Positions 34,458 through 45,975 of a stretch of 64,000 nt of DNA are shown here, one piece after another. The notes beneath the pieces are model-generated. The model was not told the DNA's origin. It did no database searches and saw only the letters and a list, made by a program, of their open reading frames with translations. Positions within the stretch are counted from its first letter, which is position 1, and the number at the start of each line of letters is the position of its first letter. Source of the DNA: Paracoccus sediminicola. Its GTDB lineage: Bacteria; Pseudomonadota; Alphaproteobacteria; Rhodobacterales; Rhodobacteraceae. The stretch is from the NCBI RefSeq assembly GCF_027912835.1, contig NZ_CP115768.1, positions 930,001 to 994,000 of the forward strand, in the 5' to 3' direction. Both the position numbers and the translations under genes were made by a program.

Positions 34458-36119
34458 TTATTCCGCCCAGTACCAGCTTGCGGCGTTCCACGATTCGGTC
34501 CGCGTGTTGGTGTTGGGCGTCACGTTCTCGAGCCCGGCCTTCCAGCCGCGCACTTCGGAATTGGCGTAAAGCGGCAGGAAGGGCAGATCTTCGCGGATGA
34601 TCTCCTGAACCTCGAAATAGAGCGCCTTGCGCTCTTCGGGGTCGAAGACCTGCGTGCCCTGTGCCAGCAACTCGTCCACCCGCTCATTGCGATATTGTGC
34701 AACATTGGAGCCGGATCCGCCCGCGGCGGGGATCGAGTTCGACCCGAAGCGGCTTGTGACATCCGGGTCGGTGCCGATCAGATAGGTGATGCCAACGACC
34801 ACGGAATCGAACTGCGATTGCTGCCAGAACTCGCCCCAGATCACCGCGGCGGGCAGGTTCGAGATGGTCATCTCGACGCCGATCTCGCGAAAGGTCTGTT
34901 GCAGGAATTGCTGGGTCTGCTCGCGCAGGTGATTGCCCGACGTCGTCGAGTTTTCGAAGGCCAGACGAACGCCGTCCTTTTCGCGGATCCCGTCGCCGCC
35001 GCGTTCCCAGCCGGCTTCGTCGAGGATCCGGTTGGCCTCGTCGAGGTTGAATTCTTGCTGCGGGAGGTCCGGGTTATAATAGAACGAGGCCTGCGGCATG
35101 AAGGTCTCTGTCGGTGTCGGCAACCCGTAATAGAGCGCGTCGATGATCGAGGCCTTGTCGATGGCCGCGTAAAGCGCCTGACGCACGGCGAGATCCTGGA
35201 ATTGCGGGCGTTCCTGATTGAGATAGATCCCCTCGACCGAGCTTGCGGGCACGACCTCGATCACGCGGTCGGACAGGGTCTGCGCCTCGGCATAGTTGTC
35301 CGGGGTGATATACTGGCGGCCCACAACGTCGATATCGCCGCTTTTGAACTGGGTATAAAGCACCGTCAGATCGGGAATATACTTGAAAATCAGCTCTTCG
35401 AGATAGGGGCCTTCGCCGAAATATTCGGTATTGGCGCTGAGCTGGATATTGTCCCCCGCGACACGGTTGCTCCATTTGAAAGGCCCGGTGCCGATCGGAG
35501 CCTCGTTGAATGAGGCTGTATTCGGGTCTTCGGCACCTTCGAGGATGTGCTTCGGCACCATGAAGGTCTCGGTGAGGAAGTTGAGATAGGGCGAGAAGGG
35601 CTCTTCCATCCGCCAGGTGATCTCGGTCGGCGACACGACGGTGATGTCACGCAGCAGCGAATGACCGGTGGTCCGCCAGGCGCGGAAATCCGGATTGACG
35701 ATCAGCTCCAGCGTGAATTTCACATCCTCGGCGGTGAAGGGCTCGCCATCATGCCAGGTGACGTCGTCGCGCAGCTTGATGCGCCACTCCAGACCGTCCT
35801 CGGAGATGCCGCCATTTTCCTGCGACGGCACTTCGGTGGCCAGGTTGGGTACGATCTCGCCCTCGGGATTGATGCGGAACAGCGCGTCGAACAGGGCGAA
35901 ATGCACGCCGTCATCGACTTCGATCTTGACCATGAGCGGGTTGAAGACGGTCGGTTCCTGAGAAAGTCCGACGATCACGCGCCCGGTCGGCGCGGCGGGC
36001 GGTTCCTGTGCGAAAGCGGGTCGGCCGAGCAGATTTGGCGCAAGCAGCGCTGCCGTGCCCGCAGCGCCCATCAGTCCGAGCGCACCGCGCCGCGTGGTTC
36101 CTGTTTTCCTTGTGGTCAT
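34458..36119 (-). CDS. Peptide ABC transporter substrate-binding protein, Tat-type signal (system 1)
   Basis: 553-aa SBP_bac_5-family protein. The signal has twin Arg (TTRRGALGLMGAAG) and ends AFAQ, suggesting Tat export. The domain begins GRVIVGLSQEPTVFNPL and has WRIKLRDDVTWHDGEPFTAEDV, the family signature. Of two tandem ATGs (36125, 36119) the second is chosen because GGGAGG lies 6 nt upstream of it. Its exact ligand is unknown. Confidence 0.9.
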   Translation of the reverse strand: MTTRKTGTTRRGALGLMGAAGTAALLAPNLLGRPAFAQEPPAAPTGRVIVGLSQEPTVFNPLMVKIEVDDGVHFALFDALFRINPEGEIVPNLATEVPSQENGGISEDGLEWRIKLRDDVTWHDGEPFTAEDVKFTLELIVNPDFRAWRTTGHSLLRDITVVSPTEITWRMEEPFSPYLNFLTETFMVPKHILEGAEDPNTASFNEAPIGTGPFKWSNRVAGDNIQLSANTEYFGEGPYLEELIFKYIPDLTVLYTQFKSGDIDVVGRQYITPDNYAEAQTLSDRVIEVVPASSVEGIYLNQERPQFQDLAVRQALYAAIDKASIIDALYYGLPTPTETFMPQASFYYNPDLPQQEFNLDEANRILDEAGWERGGDGIREKDGVRLAFENSTTSGNHLREQTQQFLQQTFREIGVEMTISNLPAAVIWGEFWQQSQFDSVVVGITYLIGTDPDVTSRFGSNSIPAAGGSGSNVAQYRNERVDELLAQGTQVFDPEERKALYFEVQEIIREDLPFLPLYANSEVRGWKAGLENVTPNTNTRTESWNAASWYWAE

Positions 36120-36174
36120 GGTCATCCTCCCTTGTGGTGACTCGGGCCGGTCCGGCCCGTGTTTCTTGGCTGTC

Positions 36175-37818
36175 TCAGGCCGAGACGGTCTGCCGCTCCT
36201 CTCCGGGGATGGCGGCGACAAGCTGGCGCGTATAGGGCGAGCGCGGATCACGGAAGATCCGCGACGGCGGCCCATATTCGACGACTTCCCCCTTTTGCAT
36301 GACCGCGATATCGTCGCAAACCTGGCTGGCCACGCGCAAATCATGGGTGATGAAGATCATCGCCACCTCGGTCTCCTGCTGGACCCGGTTGAGCAATTCC
36401 AGAATCTGCGCCTGGATCGACACGTCAAGCGCCGAGACGGCCTCATCTGCGACCAGAACGCGCGGCTTGAACATCAGCGCGCGGGCGATGCCGATACGCT
36501 GCCGCTGACCGCCCGAGAATTCATGCGGATAGCGCCCGTAAGCCCCCTCATCCAGGTCGACATGGCGCAGCATCGCCTCGGCCTCGCGCCGGGCATCGGC
36601 GCGGCGCATCCCATGCGCGATGGGGCCGACAGTCAGGATATGGCCAATGGTCGAGCGCGGGTTCAGCGAGTTGAACGGGTCCTGAAAGATCATCTGTATC
36701 TTCGGCCGCATCGGCCTGAATTCGGCCTCGCTCATCGCCGCGATATCCTTGCCCTCGAAGAGAATGCGCCCGCCATCGCTCTCCATCAGCTTGACGATCA
36801 GCCGACCGAGCGAGGACTTCCCCGAACCGCTCTCGCCCACAATGCCGAGCGTGCGGCCCGGCAAAAGCTCGAAGGACACGTCGCGCACCGCCCGCGTGAT
36901 GCGCTGGCTGCCCAGGAAGCGGTTGCCACTGACATAGGTCTTGACCAGCTTCTCTGCGGTCAGCACCGGCGCGGGGCTGCCCTGCTGCGCGCGGTCCTCA
37001 TCGGTGAGATGCGGCACGGCGGCGATCAGCCGTTGCGTATAGGGATGCTCGGGCGCGCGCAGCACCTTGTCTGCCGGGCCCTGTTCGACGATCCGGCCCT
37101 TTTCCATGACCACGACACTGTCGGCGATCTCGGCCACGACGCCGAAATCATGGGTGATGAACATGACGCTCATCCCCTTGCGCCGCTGAATTTCGCGGAT
37201 CAGTTCGAGGATCTGCGCCTGTGTCGTCACGTCGAGCGCGGTGGTCGGCTCATCGGCGATCAGGATTGACGGCTCGAGCGTCAGCGCCATTGCGATCATC
37301 ACCCGCTGCCGCTGCCCGCCAGAGAGCCTGAACGGATATTGGTGATACATGAGCTCCGGCTCTGGCAGGCCGGTCTCGGTGAGAAGGGAGATGGCGCGCG
37401 CCTTGCGCTCTGCCGGGGTGCCGACGCCGTGGGCGCGCATGACCTCGGTGATCTGGTCGCCGACGGTCATCAAGGGATTAAGCGCCGAAAGCGGGTCCTG
37501 AAAGATCATCGCGACATCGCGCGCCCGCATCGCCCGGATGGTTTTCGGCGGCGCGTTCAGCACCTCGCGCCCTTCGACGGTGATCGAGCCCGCCGTGGCG
37601 CGGATCGCCGGCGGCAGCAGCCCCATCACCGTGTTCGCCGTGACCGATTTTCCCGAGCCCGATTCGCCGATCACGCACAGGATCTGGCCGCGCTTCAGAT
37701 CGAAAGAGATATCTTCGACCGCATGCGCCCGCTCCATCCCCTTGGGAAGGCTGACGGTCAGCCCGGTGACGGTCAGGGCGGGCGTTTCGCTTGGATCGGG
37801 TATGTTCGACAAAATCAT
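36175..37818 (-). CDS. Fused twin ATPase of peptide transporter (system 1)
   Basis: 547-aa protein with two ABC domains (DppD-like then DppF-like). First: [35 protein letters not shown]. Second: [35 protein letters not shown] (note Ala in place of the usual Pro after DE). ATG 37818 has GAAGG upstream; a TTG at 37851 is an alternative. First gene of the operon and divergent from the XRE-cupin regulator. Confidence 0.92.
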   Translation of the reverse strand: MILSNIPDPSETPALTVTGLTVSLPKGMERAHAVEDISFDLKRGQILCVIGESGSGKSVTANTVMGLLPPAIRATAGSITVEGREVLNAPPKTIRAMRARDVAMIFQDPLSALNPLMTVGDQITEVMRAHGVGTPAERKARAISLLTETGLPEPELMYHQYPFRLSGGQRQRVMIAMALTLEPSILIADEPTTALDVTTQAQILELIREIQRRKGMSVMFITHDFGVVAEIADSVVVMEKGRIVEQGPADKVLRAPEHPYTQRLIAAVPHLTDEDRAQQGSPAPVLTAEKLVKTYVSGNRFLGSQRITRAVRDVSFELLPGRTLGIVGESGSGKSSLGRLIVKLMESDGGRILFEGKDIAAMSEAEFRPMRPKIQMIFQDPFNSLNPRSTIGHILTVGPIAHGMRRADARREAEAMLRHVDLDEGAYGRYPHEFSGGQRQRIGIARALMFKPRVLVADEAVSALDVSIQAQILELLNRVQQETEVAMIFITHDLRVASQVCDDIAVMQKGEVVEYGPPSRIFRDPRSPYTRQLVAAIPGEERQTVSA

Positions 37819-37916
37819 AACCTTCGGTGAAGGGCCGACAGGCAGATGCAAGCATATAATGAAAAACCTGACAAGACCGACGCGCGAACGCTTCTGCCTG
37901 TTGAAGGTAGTTATTC

Positions 37917-37928
37917 TACATAGATGTA
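37917..37928. promoter_or_regulatory. Palindrome TACATAGATGTA, candidate operator
   Basis: Near-perfect inverted repeat TACAT-AG-ATGTA (the central AG is the only break) in the AT-rich divergent region between transporter system 1 and the XRE-cupin gene. A GTAG/CTAC pair overlaps it. Position suggests an operator for the adjacent regulator; no experimental support. Confidence 0.4.
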
Positions 37929-38064
37929 TGATTATATTGACTAAATTATCTGAACACGCTGAAAAAATCCCGCGTGCGGCGGAACAAGGCGAATTTCAGT
38001 CTTTGGATATATTGAAAAATTTCTGCGACCCCGTAAAGATCGGGATGCAGAGCGCGGAGAGATC

Positions 38065-38685
38065 ATGGACGAGGCTTCAGGCGGGGGCGAAAGGGCAGAC
38101 GCGACCGAACATCGCGTGGGTGCCACGCTGCGGCGGCTGCGAAAGCAGAAGAAAATGTCGCTGCAGGCGCTCGCGCAGGAATCGGGCGTCTCGGTCAGCA
38201 TGATCAGCCAGGTCGAGCGCGGGCTGGCCAATCCCTCGATCCGTCTGCTGACGGCGCTGCGCCGGGCGCTGAACATCTCGATGCAGGAAATGTTCGGCGA
38301 GAGCGCCACGCTCGGTCCCTCGGCCGAGCCGGACGGTGATCCGGCCTTTGTGCGCCGGGCGGGAAAGCGCCCGCAGATCGACCTGGACTTGATCCACAAG
38401 GAATTGCTGACGCCAACCGACGCGCATCATTTGCAGCTGATGATCCTGACCATTGCGCCGGGCGGCGAATCGGGCGGGCGGGCGCTCAGCTATCCCGCAG
38501 AGAAAGCGGCTCTGGTGCTGCGCGGCGCGCTGACGCTGCATGTGGGCGATCAGGTGGCGACGCTGCATGCGGGTGACAGCGCGGTGTTCGACAGCGCCCG
38601 GCCGCACAGCCTGCGCAATCTCGGAGATGCGCCGGTCGAGTTGCTGTGGATCATCGGCGCGGTGCGTTTCGACCGGCATTTGTGA
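38065..38685 (+). CDS. XRE-family regulator with cupin domain (PuuR-like architecture)
   Basis: 206-aa transcription factor: HTH_3 (about 18-72, TLRRLRKQKKMSLQALAQ and GVSVSMISQVERGLANPSI) joined to a C-terminal cupin (about 125-200, EKAALVLRGALTLHVGD and HAGDSAVFDSARPHSLRN). In PuuR and relatives the cupin binds a small ligand such as putrescine. It starts a plus-strand set with an FAD oxidoreductase and a GhrA-like enzyme and is divergent from a peptide transporter, which it probably controls. Confidence 0.9.
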   Translation: MDEASGGGERADATEHRVGATLRRLRKQKKMSLQALAQESGVSVSMISQVERGLANPSIRLLTALRRALNISMQEMFGESATLGPSAEPDGDPAFVRRAGKRPQIDLDLIHKELLTPTDAHHLQLMILTIAPGGESGGRALSYPAEKAALVLRGALTLHVGDQVATLHAGDSAVFDSARPHSLRNLGDAPVELLWIIGAVRFDRHL

Positions 38686-38718
38686 CCCCGCGCGGGTCGG
38701 ATATGGGAGGCAGAGAGA

Positions 38719-40029
38719 ATGACCAGCCAAGCGACAGGGCCCAAGGATACCCCCTATTGGTGGGAGGCCGCGCCGGTCGTGCCGCTGCCAGAGACGCCGT
38801 TGCCCAAAAGGGCCGATGTGGTCATCATCGGCGCAGGCTATGCCGGGCTTTCCGCCGCTATCGAGCTTGCGCGGCAGGGCCGCTCGGTGGTTGCGCTGGA
38901 CCGGATGAATCCGGGCGAGGGCGCGTCATCACGCAATGGCGGCATTACCAGCGGCAATATCCGCGTCGGCTTCGACGCGCTTGTCAAACGGCATGGCGAG
39001 GCGCGGGCCCTGGCCATCGAGGCCGAAGGCAAGGACGCGCGGGATTATCTCTATGATGTCATCTCGACCGAGCGGATCGATTGCGACCTGCAACTGACCG
39101 GCCGCTTCAACGGCGCCATCGGTCAGGAACAATACGACACCGCTGCCCGCAACGCGGAAAAGCTGGCGAAGAAATTGGGGATCGACGCCTTTGCCGTGCC
39201 CCATGCCGAGCAACACAGCTATATCGGCACCGATCATTACCGCGGCGGCTCGGTGCGCATGGATATTGGCGGGCTGCACCCGGCCAAGCTCCATGCGGGG
39301 CTGCTGCGCGTTGCGCAGGAAGCCGGGGTCGAGATCCACTCCGGCACCCATGTCAGCAGCGTCTCACGCGATGTCCGGGGCTTTCGCGTCGTGACCGGGC
39401 GGGGCGAGGTTTCGGCGGGCAAGCTTCTCGTCTGCACCAATGGCTATACCGATGGGGCCGACCCCTGGCTTCGCCGCCGTCTGGTGCCCGTGCGCAGCCG
39501 GATCATCGCGACCGAAAGGCTGGCGCCCGAGGTGATGGACCGGCTGATGCCAAGGCGCAGCATGTTCGGTGAATTCAAGAAGGTGGGAAATTACTATCGC
39601 CCCTCGCCGGACGGCACGCGCATCCTGATCGGCGGGCGGGATTCGGTGCAGATGGGCAATTCCGACGCCGGCAATCAGCGGCTGCGCGGCGATCTGGCGC
39701 GGCTCTTCCCCGAGCTGGCGGATGTCGGGCTGAGCCATAGCTGGTGGGGCTATGTCGCGATGAATCGTGACATGCTGCCGCGTATCTTCGCCCATGACGG
39801 CATCCTGTATGCGACCGGGTTCTGCGGCTCGGGCGTGGTCTGGGCCAACTGGCTGGGCTATCGCGCCGCGCGCAAGCTGATCGGCGAAGATCGCGCCCCC
39901 GGCTCGGCCTTCGATTTCCGGCCGCCTGCGGCGATCCCGTTCTATGCTGGCAAGCCGTGGTTCATGCCTGCCTTCATTTCGATGTATCGGCTGCAGGACA
40001 GGCGCGCCTTCCGCCGTGCGACACGGTAA
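38719..40029 (+). CDS. FAD-dependent oxidoreductase, PuuB/glycine-oxidase (DAO) type
   Basis: 436-aa flavoprotein. N-terminal TPYWWEAAP as in gamma-glutamylputrescine oxidase relatives, then the FAD Rossmann motif VVIIGAGYAGLSAAIELARQ (about 35-54) and RNGGITSGNIRVG. The C-terminus has SWWGYVAMNRDMLPRI and the FAD-binding TGFCGSGVVWANWLGY. It oxidises an amine or amino acid, giving an imine and H2O2. Cytosolic. PuuR-like and GGT neighbours suggest a gamma-glutamylated amine as a possible substrate. Confidence 0.88.
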   Translation: MTSQATGPKDTPYWWEAAPVVPLPETPLPKRADVVIIGAGYAGLSAAIELARQGRSVVALDRMNPGEGASSRNGGITSGNIRVGFDALVKRHGEARALAIEAEGKDARDYLYDVISTERIDCDLQLTGRFNGAIGQEQYDTAARNAEKLAKKLGIDAFAVPHAEQHSYIGTDHYRGGSVRMDIGGLHPAKLHAGLLRVAQEAGVEIHSGTHVSSVSRDVRGFRVVTGRGEVSAGKLLVCTNGYTDGADPWLRRRLVPVRSRIIATERLAPEVMDRLMPRRSMFGEFKKVGNYYRPSPDGTRILIGGRDSVQMGNSDAGNQRLRGDLARLFPELADVGLSHSWWGYVAMNRDMLPRIFAHDGILYATGFCGSGVVWANWLGYRAARKLIGEDRAPGSAFDFRPPAAIPFYAGKPWFMPAFISMYRLQDRRAFRRATR

Positions 40030-40034
40030 CGGCC

Positions 40035-40961
40035 ATGAGTTTTCTGCTGCTTTCACAAGAGGACCGGGTCCGCGTCTTCCGCAAGGTGTTTGCGCGCGAA
40101 CTGCCCGATCTGCATTTCGCCTCGGACCCGGCAGATGTCGATCCACGTCAACTGCGCTTCCTCATGGCGTGGCAGTTTCCCGATGACCTGGCGCGCCGCT
40201 ATCCCAATCTAGAGCTGGTGCTTTCGACCGGCGCAGGCATCGACCAGCTGATCGGCGCGGCGCTGCCGGCTGGGGCGCGTCTGGTGCGGATGGTGGAAAG
40301 CGGGGTCGCCTCGCTGGTGCGCGATTACGTCGTGATGAGCGTGCTGGCCCTGCATCGTGACCTGCCGGGCTATCTGCAACAGCAGCGCGCGCAGATCTGG
40401 CAGACCCGCGATTTCGTCTGGGCCGATCAGCGCCGGGTCGGATTTCTGGGCCTCGGAGAGATGGCGCGGGGACCGATCGAGGTGTTGCGCGGCATGGGCT
40501 TCAAGCTGGCCGGCTGGAGCCGCAGCGAAAAGACCATCGACGGCGTCGAGACCTATGCCGGGCCGGACGGGCTCGATGCGATGCTCGCGGGCACGGATAT
40601 TCTCGTGTGCCTGCTGCCCCTGACCGCCGAGACGCGGCATATCCTGGATGCCCGCCTGTTTGCAAAGCTGCCGCGCGGGGCGGGGCTGGTCCAGGCCGGG
40701 CGCGGTGGCCATCAGGATCAGGCCGCGTTGCTTGCGGCGCTCGACAGCGGTCAGCTCGGGGCGGCCTTCATCGATGTGGCCGAGACCGAACCCCTTCCAA
40801 AGGGCGATCCGCTCTGGTCTCATCCGCGGGTGATCCTGACCCCGCACGCGGCCGGCAATACCCGTGCCGAGACCGCCGCTGAAGCCACCGCCGCGAATAT
40901 CCGCCGCTATCTGGATGGAGAGGACCCCGTGGGGCTGGTTGACCCCGACAAAGGATACTGA
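40035..40961 (+). CDS. D-2-hydroxyacid dehydrogenase, GhrA-like
   Basis: 308-aa NAD(P)-dependent enzyme of the glyoxylate/hydroxypyruvate reductase A group. NAD motif VGFLGLGEMARGPIEVLRGMG (key GLGEM) at about 135-155, LVCLLPLTAETRHILD, QAGRGGHQDQAALLAAL and the catalytic His in LTPHAAGNTR. ATG 40035, 5 nt after the oxidoreductase stop, indicates an operon. It could reduce a 2-oxoacid released by the upstream oxidase. Confidence 0.88.
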   Translation: MSFLLLSQEDRVRVFRKVFARELPDLHFASDPADVDPRQLRFLMAWQFPDDLARRYPNLELVLSTGAGIDQLIGAALPAGARLVRMVESGVASLVRDYVVMSVLALHRDLPGYLQQQRAQIWQTRDFVWADQRRVGFLGLGEMARGPIEVLRGMGFKLAGWSRSEKTIDGVETYAGPDGLDAMLAGTDILVCLLPLTAETRHILDARLFAKLPRGAGLVQAGRGGHQDQAALLAALDSGQLGAAFIDVAETEPLPKGDPLWSHPRVILTPHAAGNTRAETAAEATAANIRRYLDGEDPVGLVDPDKGY

Positions 40962-40995
40962 GCGGGGTCCGGGTGCCATCGGCGCTTTCCCGGCA

Positions 40996-42387
40996 TCAGC
41001 CCGCAGAGCTGTTGCTCCGCGCGCCGATATCCCACCACAGCCCGGCCATGACCCGCAGCGCATCGCGCGAGAGCGGCTTCAGCACATGCTCGTCGGGGGC
41101 GTGCTGCGAACAGCCGCGATAGGAATGCGGCACCCAGACCGTCGGCAGGCCGAGAATATCGGTAAAGCTGTCATTGGGCAGCGACCCGGCGAGGTTGGGC
41201 AGGATATGCGGCTTGCGTCCCGAACTGCGCTCGAGCGAAGCGGCGGTAAAGCGCACCCATTCATGGTCGGGGTCCAGCCTCGTGGCGCGGAAGAACCCGC
41301 GATCATGAGGCTCGATGCCGATCTGCTGAAATCCCTCGGCGTCGAGATGGCGGCGCAGGGCCGGCAGGATGTCGTCGGGATCGGTGCCCACAACATAGCG
41401 AAGCTGGCAGGTCGCGCGCGCCCTGGACGAGATCGCGTTGACCGGAGCCTCGGGCACGCCAGAGGTCATCGCAAGCACCGCGAAGCTGTTCCAGCCAAAG
41501 ACCCGCTCGGCCGGGGTCAGGCTCTCCTCCCCCCAATCCGCGTCCACGCTCGGGCCTTCGCCGCCGGTCACGGGCAGATCCTTCAGCGCCGCCCGCACAT
41601 TGTCGGTCAGGCTGTCGGGGCGCCATTCGGCGATGCGGATCTGTCCGCGCCGATCGCAGATCGAGGACAGCGCATGGGACAGGATCATCGCCGGATCGGC
41701 CAGCAAACCGCCCCAATTGCCCGAATGATGCGCGCCCTCGCGCAGATCCAGCACCAGATCGAATGTCACCCCGCCGCGCGATCCCATGAACATGGTCGGC
41801 ACATCGGGCTGAAGACGCGGCCCGTCCGAGGCGATCAGCACATCGGCGGCAAGTCTGTCCTTATGGGCAGCGAAGAATTCCGGCAGGCCGGAAGAGCCGA
41901 CCTCTTCGGACATCTCGATCACGATGCGCACATTGAACCCAAGACGGCCCCGCGCCGCGATCACCGATTCCAGACCGGCAATGTTGATGAGATGCTGGAC
42001 CTTGTTATCGGCGGTACCGCGCCCGTAAAGCCGGTCGCCTTCCTCGACGAGCCGGAACGGGTGCAGCCCCTCGCGCCATTGCTCGGTCTGGGCGCGGATC
42101 ACGTCGCCATGCCCATAGGTCAGCACGGTGGTCAGCGATGAATCCTCGACCCGCTCACCGATCAGCAGCGGACCGCCACGCGGATCGGGGTTGTCATGGA
42201 TCTCGCAATCGAACCCCATGGCCTTAAGCCGCGGCAGCATTGCCTCCGCCAGATAGCGATACAGCTCCGGGCGCTGATCGGGATTCTGGCTTTCGGTCTG
42301 ATATTCGACCAGCCCGGCCAGATCGCTCTGGAAGCGGCCGCTGTCGAAATAGCGTTCGGCCTCGGAAATGGCGGCATCACGGGTCAT
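40996..42387 (-). CDS. M20-family metallopeptidase
   Basis: 463-aa zinc peptidase of the M20 dipeptidase/ArgE group. Metal ligands: His93 and Asp95 in TYGHGDVI, Asp127 in YGRGTADNK, Glu161-Glu162 in EMSEEVGSSG. A dimerisation domain separates the catalytic halves. No signal peptide, so it acts in the cytosol. ATG 42387 overlaps the GGT stop by 4 nt. It is the last gene of the system 2 operon and likely splits dipeptides or N-acyl amino acids brought in by that transporter. Confidence 0.9.
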   Translation of the reverse strand: MTRDAAISEAERYFDSGRFQSDLAGLVEYQTESQNPDQRPELYRYLAEAMLPRLKAMGFDCEIHDNPDPRGGPLLIGERVEDSSLTTVLTYGHGDVIRAQTEQWREGLHPFRLVEEGDRLYGRGTADNKVQHLINIAGLESVIAARGRLGFNVRIVIEMSEEVGSSGLPEFFAAHKDRLAADVLIASDGPRLQPDVPTMFMGSRGGVTFDLVLDLREGAHHSGNWGGLLADPAMILSHALSSICDRRGQIRIAEWRPDSLTDNVRAALKDLPVTGGEGPSVDADWGEESLTPAERVFGWNSFAVLAMTSGVPEAPVNAISSRARATCQLRYVVGTDPDDILPALRRHLDAEGFQQIGIEPHDRGFFRATRLDPDHEWVRFTAASLERSSGRKPHILPNLAGSLPNDSFTDILGLPTVWVPHSYRGCSQHAPDEHVLKPLSRDALRVMAGLWWDIGARSNSSAG

Positions 42388-43958
42388 GGCTGGGTCTCCG
42401 GTTCGGCGATGGCGTCGCCCCAGGGCGACATGATCTCGGTGCAGCCGCTGTTGATCTCGCCGTCGCGCATGATCCCGGCGGGGCAGGCGAAGGCGTAGGG
42501 GAACACGGTGCGGCGGAAGGGGGTGACGTCGTGGCGTTCGGAAAGGCTGCGCAGCAGCTCTGCGGGCAGCGACTCGTCCGCGGTGACCAGATCCCCGCCC
42601 GAGACGTCGATCCGTCCGTGATGAAAGGCCGCTTCCAGATCCATGCCGAAATCGGCCACGAAAGAGGAAAGCTGCGCCACCGCGCCGACGATCTTGCGCC
42701 CGCCCGACGCACCGAAAGCGAAGCGGCGGCTGCCTGTCTCGCCGATGACCGGGCAGACATTCATCAGGCATCGCTTGCCGGGCGCCAGTGAATTTCTCCG
42801 CCCCGGCACAGGGTCGAACCACATGATGCCGTTATTCATCAACAGCCCCGTCGAGGGCGAGACGGTATGCGCACCAAAGGCCGATAGCAGCGTCTGGGTC
42901 ATCGAGACCATATTGCCGTCGCGGTCAGTGATCGCGAAATGGGTGGTCGAGCCGGGCTGCGCGGGGCTTTCCCCGTCATCGCCCATCCCGTCCAGCCGGG
43001 CCGCATAGGCCGATTTCAGCGCCTCGGCAAAGGCGCTGAACGCCGCCGCATCCGGCTGACCCGAGAATGAGGGGAGGGCCGCGAAAATATCGCGGAATGT
43101 CGGACCCGCGGTCAGATGCGGGGTGACATGAAACCGCGCCGCGCCGCGCGCGAAGCTGAGCGGGGTCTGAAATTCGGCGTGATAATCGCGCAGATCCCCA
43201 TGCGAGAGCCTGCTGCCCTTTTCCTGCATGTCCCGCGCCAGCGACGCGCCCAGATCGCCGTCATAAAGCGCACGGTGACCCTGTTCCGCGATCTCTGAAA
43301 GCGTGGCGGCCATGCCATCCAGGCTGAGCGTCTTCTGCTGAGTGCTGGTCCACCCCGCCACGGTGGGCCATTGCCCGTCTTCCAGAAACATCGCCGCTGC
43401 ATCGGGATCTTCCGCCAGCCCGCGCGTCGCCGAGGCGATCATCAGCGCCGCATACCAGTCCACCGGCAGACCTTCGCGCGCGATCTTGATGGCGGGAGCC
43501 AGAAGTTCGCGCCAGGGCATCCGACCATAGCGGGCATGGGCTTCGCCGATCCCGTCCACCACGCCGGGAACGGCAACGGCGGACCCGCCGCGGATATTGC
43601 GGTCGCCAACCACCGCATCCCAGGGAAACAGATCGCCCGCCTTGCCGGTGCCCGCCAGCGGATAATCCGCCGGGTCCAGGGCAGAGGGCGCGCGCATCCC
43701 GTAGAACACGGTTTCGGCACGGCCCGCATCGCCATGCCAGAGCATCATCGCGCCGCCCCCGGCCGGGCCGCTCATCCAGGGTTCGAGCACGCCGATGGCG
43801 AACGATACGGCGACGGCGGCATCGACGGCATTGCCGCCCTCGGCCAGAACCTGCGCACCGATCCGGGCGGCCCGCGAGTTCTGCGCCGCGACAACGCCGG
43901 CGCGGGTCTTCGGCACGGTCTTGCGCACAATCTGAGTGCGGGACAGCGATGAAGTCAT
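42384..43958 (-). CDS. Gamma-glutamyltransferase family protein, cytosolic
   Basis: 524-aa Ntn-hydrolase. N-terminal part KTRAGVVAAQNSRAARIGAQVL and the GNAVDAAVAVSFAIGVLEP motif, self-cleavage/catalytic Thr338 in GSTTHFAITD, and GLLMNNGIMWFDP in the small subunit. Unlike E. coli Ggt it has no signal peptide, so it should work on imported substrates. Coupled to the M20 peptidase (ATGA) and 10 nt after the ABC ATPase, which argues for uptake then removal of a gamma-glutamyl group. Confidence 0.9.
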   Translation of the reverse strand: MTSSLSRTQIVRKTVPKTRAGVVAAQNSRAARIGAQVLAEGGNAVDAAVAVSFAIGVLEPWMSGPAGGGAMMLWHGDAGRAETVFYGMRAPSALDPADYPLAGTGKAGDLFPWDAVVGDRNIRGGSAVAVPGVVDGIGEAHARYGRMPWRELLAPAIKIAREGLPVDWYAALMIASATRGLAEDPDAAAMFLEDGQWPTVAGWTSTQQKTLSLDGMAATLSEIAEQGHRALYDGDLGASLARDMQEKGSRLSHGDLRDYHAEFQTPLSFARGAARFHVTPHLTAGPTFRDIFAALPSFSGQPDAAAFSAFAEALKSAYAARLDGMGDDGESPAQPGSTTHFAITDRDGNMVSMTQTLLSAFGAHTVSPSTGLLMNNGIMWFDPVPGRRNSLAPGKRCLMNVCPVIGETGSRRFAFGASGGRKIVGAVAQLSSFVADFGMDLEAAFHHGRIDVSGGDLVTADESLPAELLRSLSERHDVTPFRRTVFPYAFACPAGIMRDGEINSGCTEIMSPWGDAIAEPETQP

Positions 43959-43968
43959 GATCTCTCCT

Positions 43969-44945
43969 TCAGCCTGCCGCGCGGGCGGTGCTTTCATCGT
44001 AAAGATGGCACTCGACATGCCCGTCCGGCGTCGGCACCGGGCGCGGCGCGACTTTCGGGCAATGCGGCATGACCTTCGCGCAGCGCGGATGGAAGGAACA
44101 GCCCGATGGCGGCGAAATCGGGTTGGGATAGGCCGCGCCCAGCTGGGTGTCCGGCACGCCCATTTCCGGGTCCGGGGTGAGCACCGAGGCCAGCAGGGCC
44201 TGCGAATAGGGGTGACGCGATTCCTCGAACAGCGTCGCAACGCCGGCCTCTTCGACGATCCGGCCCAGATACATCACCGCGACCCGCGTCGCGAGATGCT
44301 CCACCACGGCGAGGTTATGGCTGATGAACAGATAGGTCAGCCCGAATTCATCGCGCAGATCGGCAAGCAGGTTCAGGATCTGCGATTGCACCGACACATC
44401 AAGCGCCGAGGTCGGCTCGTCGCAGACCACGATCTCCGGCTTCATGATCAGCGCGCGCGCGATGGCGACGCGCTGCCGCTGCCCGCCCGACATCTGGCTG
44501 GGATAGCTTTGCGCCACCCGGGCGGGCAGACCCACCGTGTCGAGCATCCGGCGCAGCTCGCGGTCGCGGCTGGCGCTGTCGCCGATGCCGTGAACGCGCA
44601 GGGGCAGGGTGACGATGTCCTCGATGCTCTTGCGGGGGTTCAGCGAGGAATAGGGGTCCTGAAAGATCGGCTGGATGCGGCGCGACAGGGCGATGCGGTC
44701 CTGTGCCGCCAGAGCCTCGCCATCGACCAGCACCTGCCCATCGGTCGGCGGCTCCAGCCCGAGCAGGATCTTGGCGAGGGTCGATTTGCCGCAGCCGGAT
44801 TCGCCGACCAGCCCCAGCACCTCGCCGCGGGCGAGTTGCAGCGAGACGTCATTCACCGCCCGCAGCGGTTTCGGGGTGCCGAAGAGCCCCTGCTTGACCT
44901 GATAGACCTTGCTGACATTGCGCAGTTCGAGAACCGGGGCCTCGC

Positions 44946-44949
<4 letters not shown>
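43969..44949 (-). CDS. Peptide ABC transporter ATPase, OppF/DppF type (system 2)
   Basis: 326-aa ATPase: GESGCGKSTLAKILLGLEPP (Walker A), [28 protein letters not shown], and the C-terminal oligopeptide-transporter module with an iron-sulfur/cysteine pattern (PSGCSFHPRC, then CPKVAPRPVP and CHLYDE). Overlaps OppD by 4 nt. Confidence 0.93.
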
Positions 44950-45962
<1,013 letters not shown>

Positions 45963-45975
45963 CTCGGCTCTCCTG

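Noticed and set aside
34458..36119. Nickel or haem-uptake role for the system 1 binding protein
   Set aside because: SBP_bac_5 proteins include such members, but no specific metal-binding or haem motif is visible and the neighbours are peptide/amine genes.
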